A DNA stretch of 5,075 nt from an uncultured Candidatus Melainabacteria bacterium (GTDB lineage: Bacteria > Cyanobacteriota > Vampirovibrionia > Gastranaerophilales > Gastranaerophilaceae): positions 1-5,075 of the forward strand of contig CALEJY010000258.1 of the NCBI GenBank assembly GCA_937898445.1, written 5' to 3'. Under the pieces are notes generated by a model. The model saw nothing but the letters and a program-made list of their open reading frames with translations, made no database searches and had not been told where the DNA came from. Position 1 is the first letter of the stretch, and every line of letters begins with the position of its first letter. This document shows, piece after piece, positions 5,075 through 5,075 of this stretch. The translations under genes were made by a program, and so were the position numbers.

Positions 5075-5075
5075 A

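Overview
The window is AT-rich chromosomal DNA from a bacterium. The likeliest source is an uncultured gut lineage of the Gastranaerophilales type (Vampirovibrionia/'Melainabacteria'). The reasons are the low GC content, the short repetitive N-terminal tail of the radical SAM protein (MKITSVQNYSNISF, then PSFSGG), which I associate with many proteins of that group, and the small envelope proteins of unrecognised family. This placement rests on family memory, not on a search. There is no sign of phage, insertion sequence, CRISPR or plasmid functions.

Layout, left to right. Positions 3-284 (+) carry the end of a Lys/Glu-rich protein that begins outside the window. It converges on a minus-strand gene (331-1041) for an exported protein with degenerate EF-hand-like loops and an ideal GGAGGT ribosome binding site. 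Positions 1042-1163 are a divergent regulatory gap: a near-consensus sigma-70 promoter drives a tRNA-Val(UAC) gene (1164-1239), followed by a GAAA-loop hairpin terminator (1249-1270). That hairpin also sits just past the stop of a minus-strand radical SAM gene (1285-2727). An 80-bp AT-rich divergent gap follows, then a two-gene plus-strand operon. This encodes an exported protein of unknown function (2808-3446), overlapped by 14 bases by a 23S rRNA m5U methyltransferase of the RumA/RlmD/RlmCD family (3433-4857). The methyltransferase gene overlaps tail-to-tail, by 11 bases, the end of an unrecognised minus-strand gene that runs off the right edge (4847-5074).

How the genes work together. tRNA-Val and the rRNA methyltransferase are translation-apparatus genes, and two flanking genes encode exported proteins. 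The radical SAM protein is the least explained gene: it has a clear CxxxCxxC cluster site, no SPASM-type auxiliary cluster cysteines and no recognised substrate. I see no convincing multi-gene novel system.

The most unusual structure is inside the methyltransferase. Between the DPPRKG motif and the catalytic Cys there are about 27 extra residues, containing the peptide DEFLRTIQND. At both DNA and peptide level this resembles the dispersed repeat family that reads DEILRFAQND in many bacterial genomes. It looks like a repeat element inserted in frame into an essential-type enzyme, comparable to Rickettsia palindromic elements.
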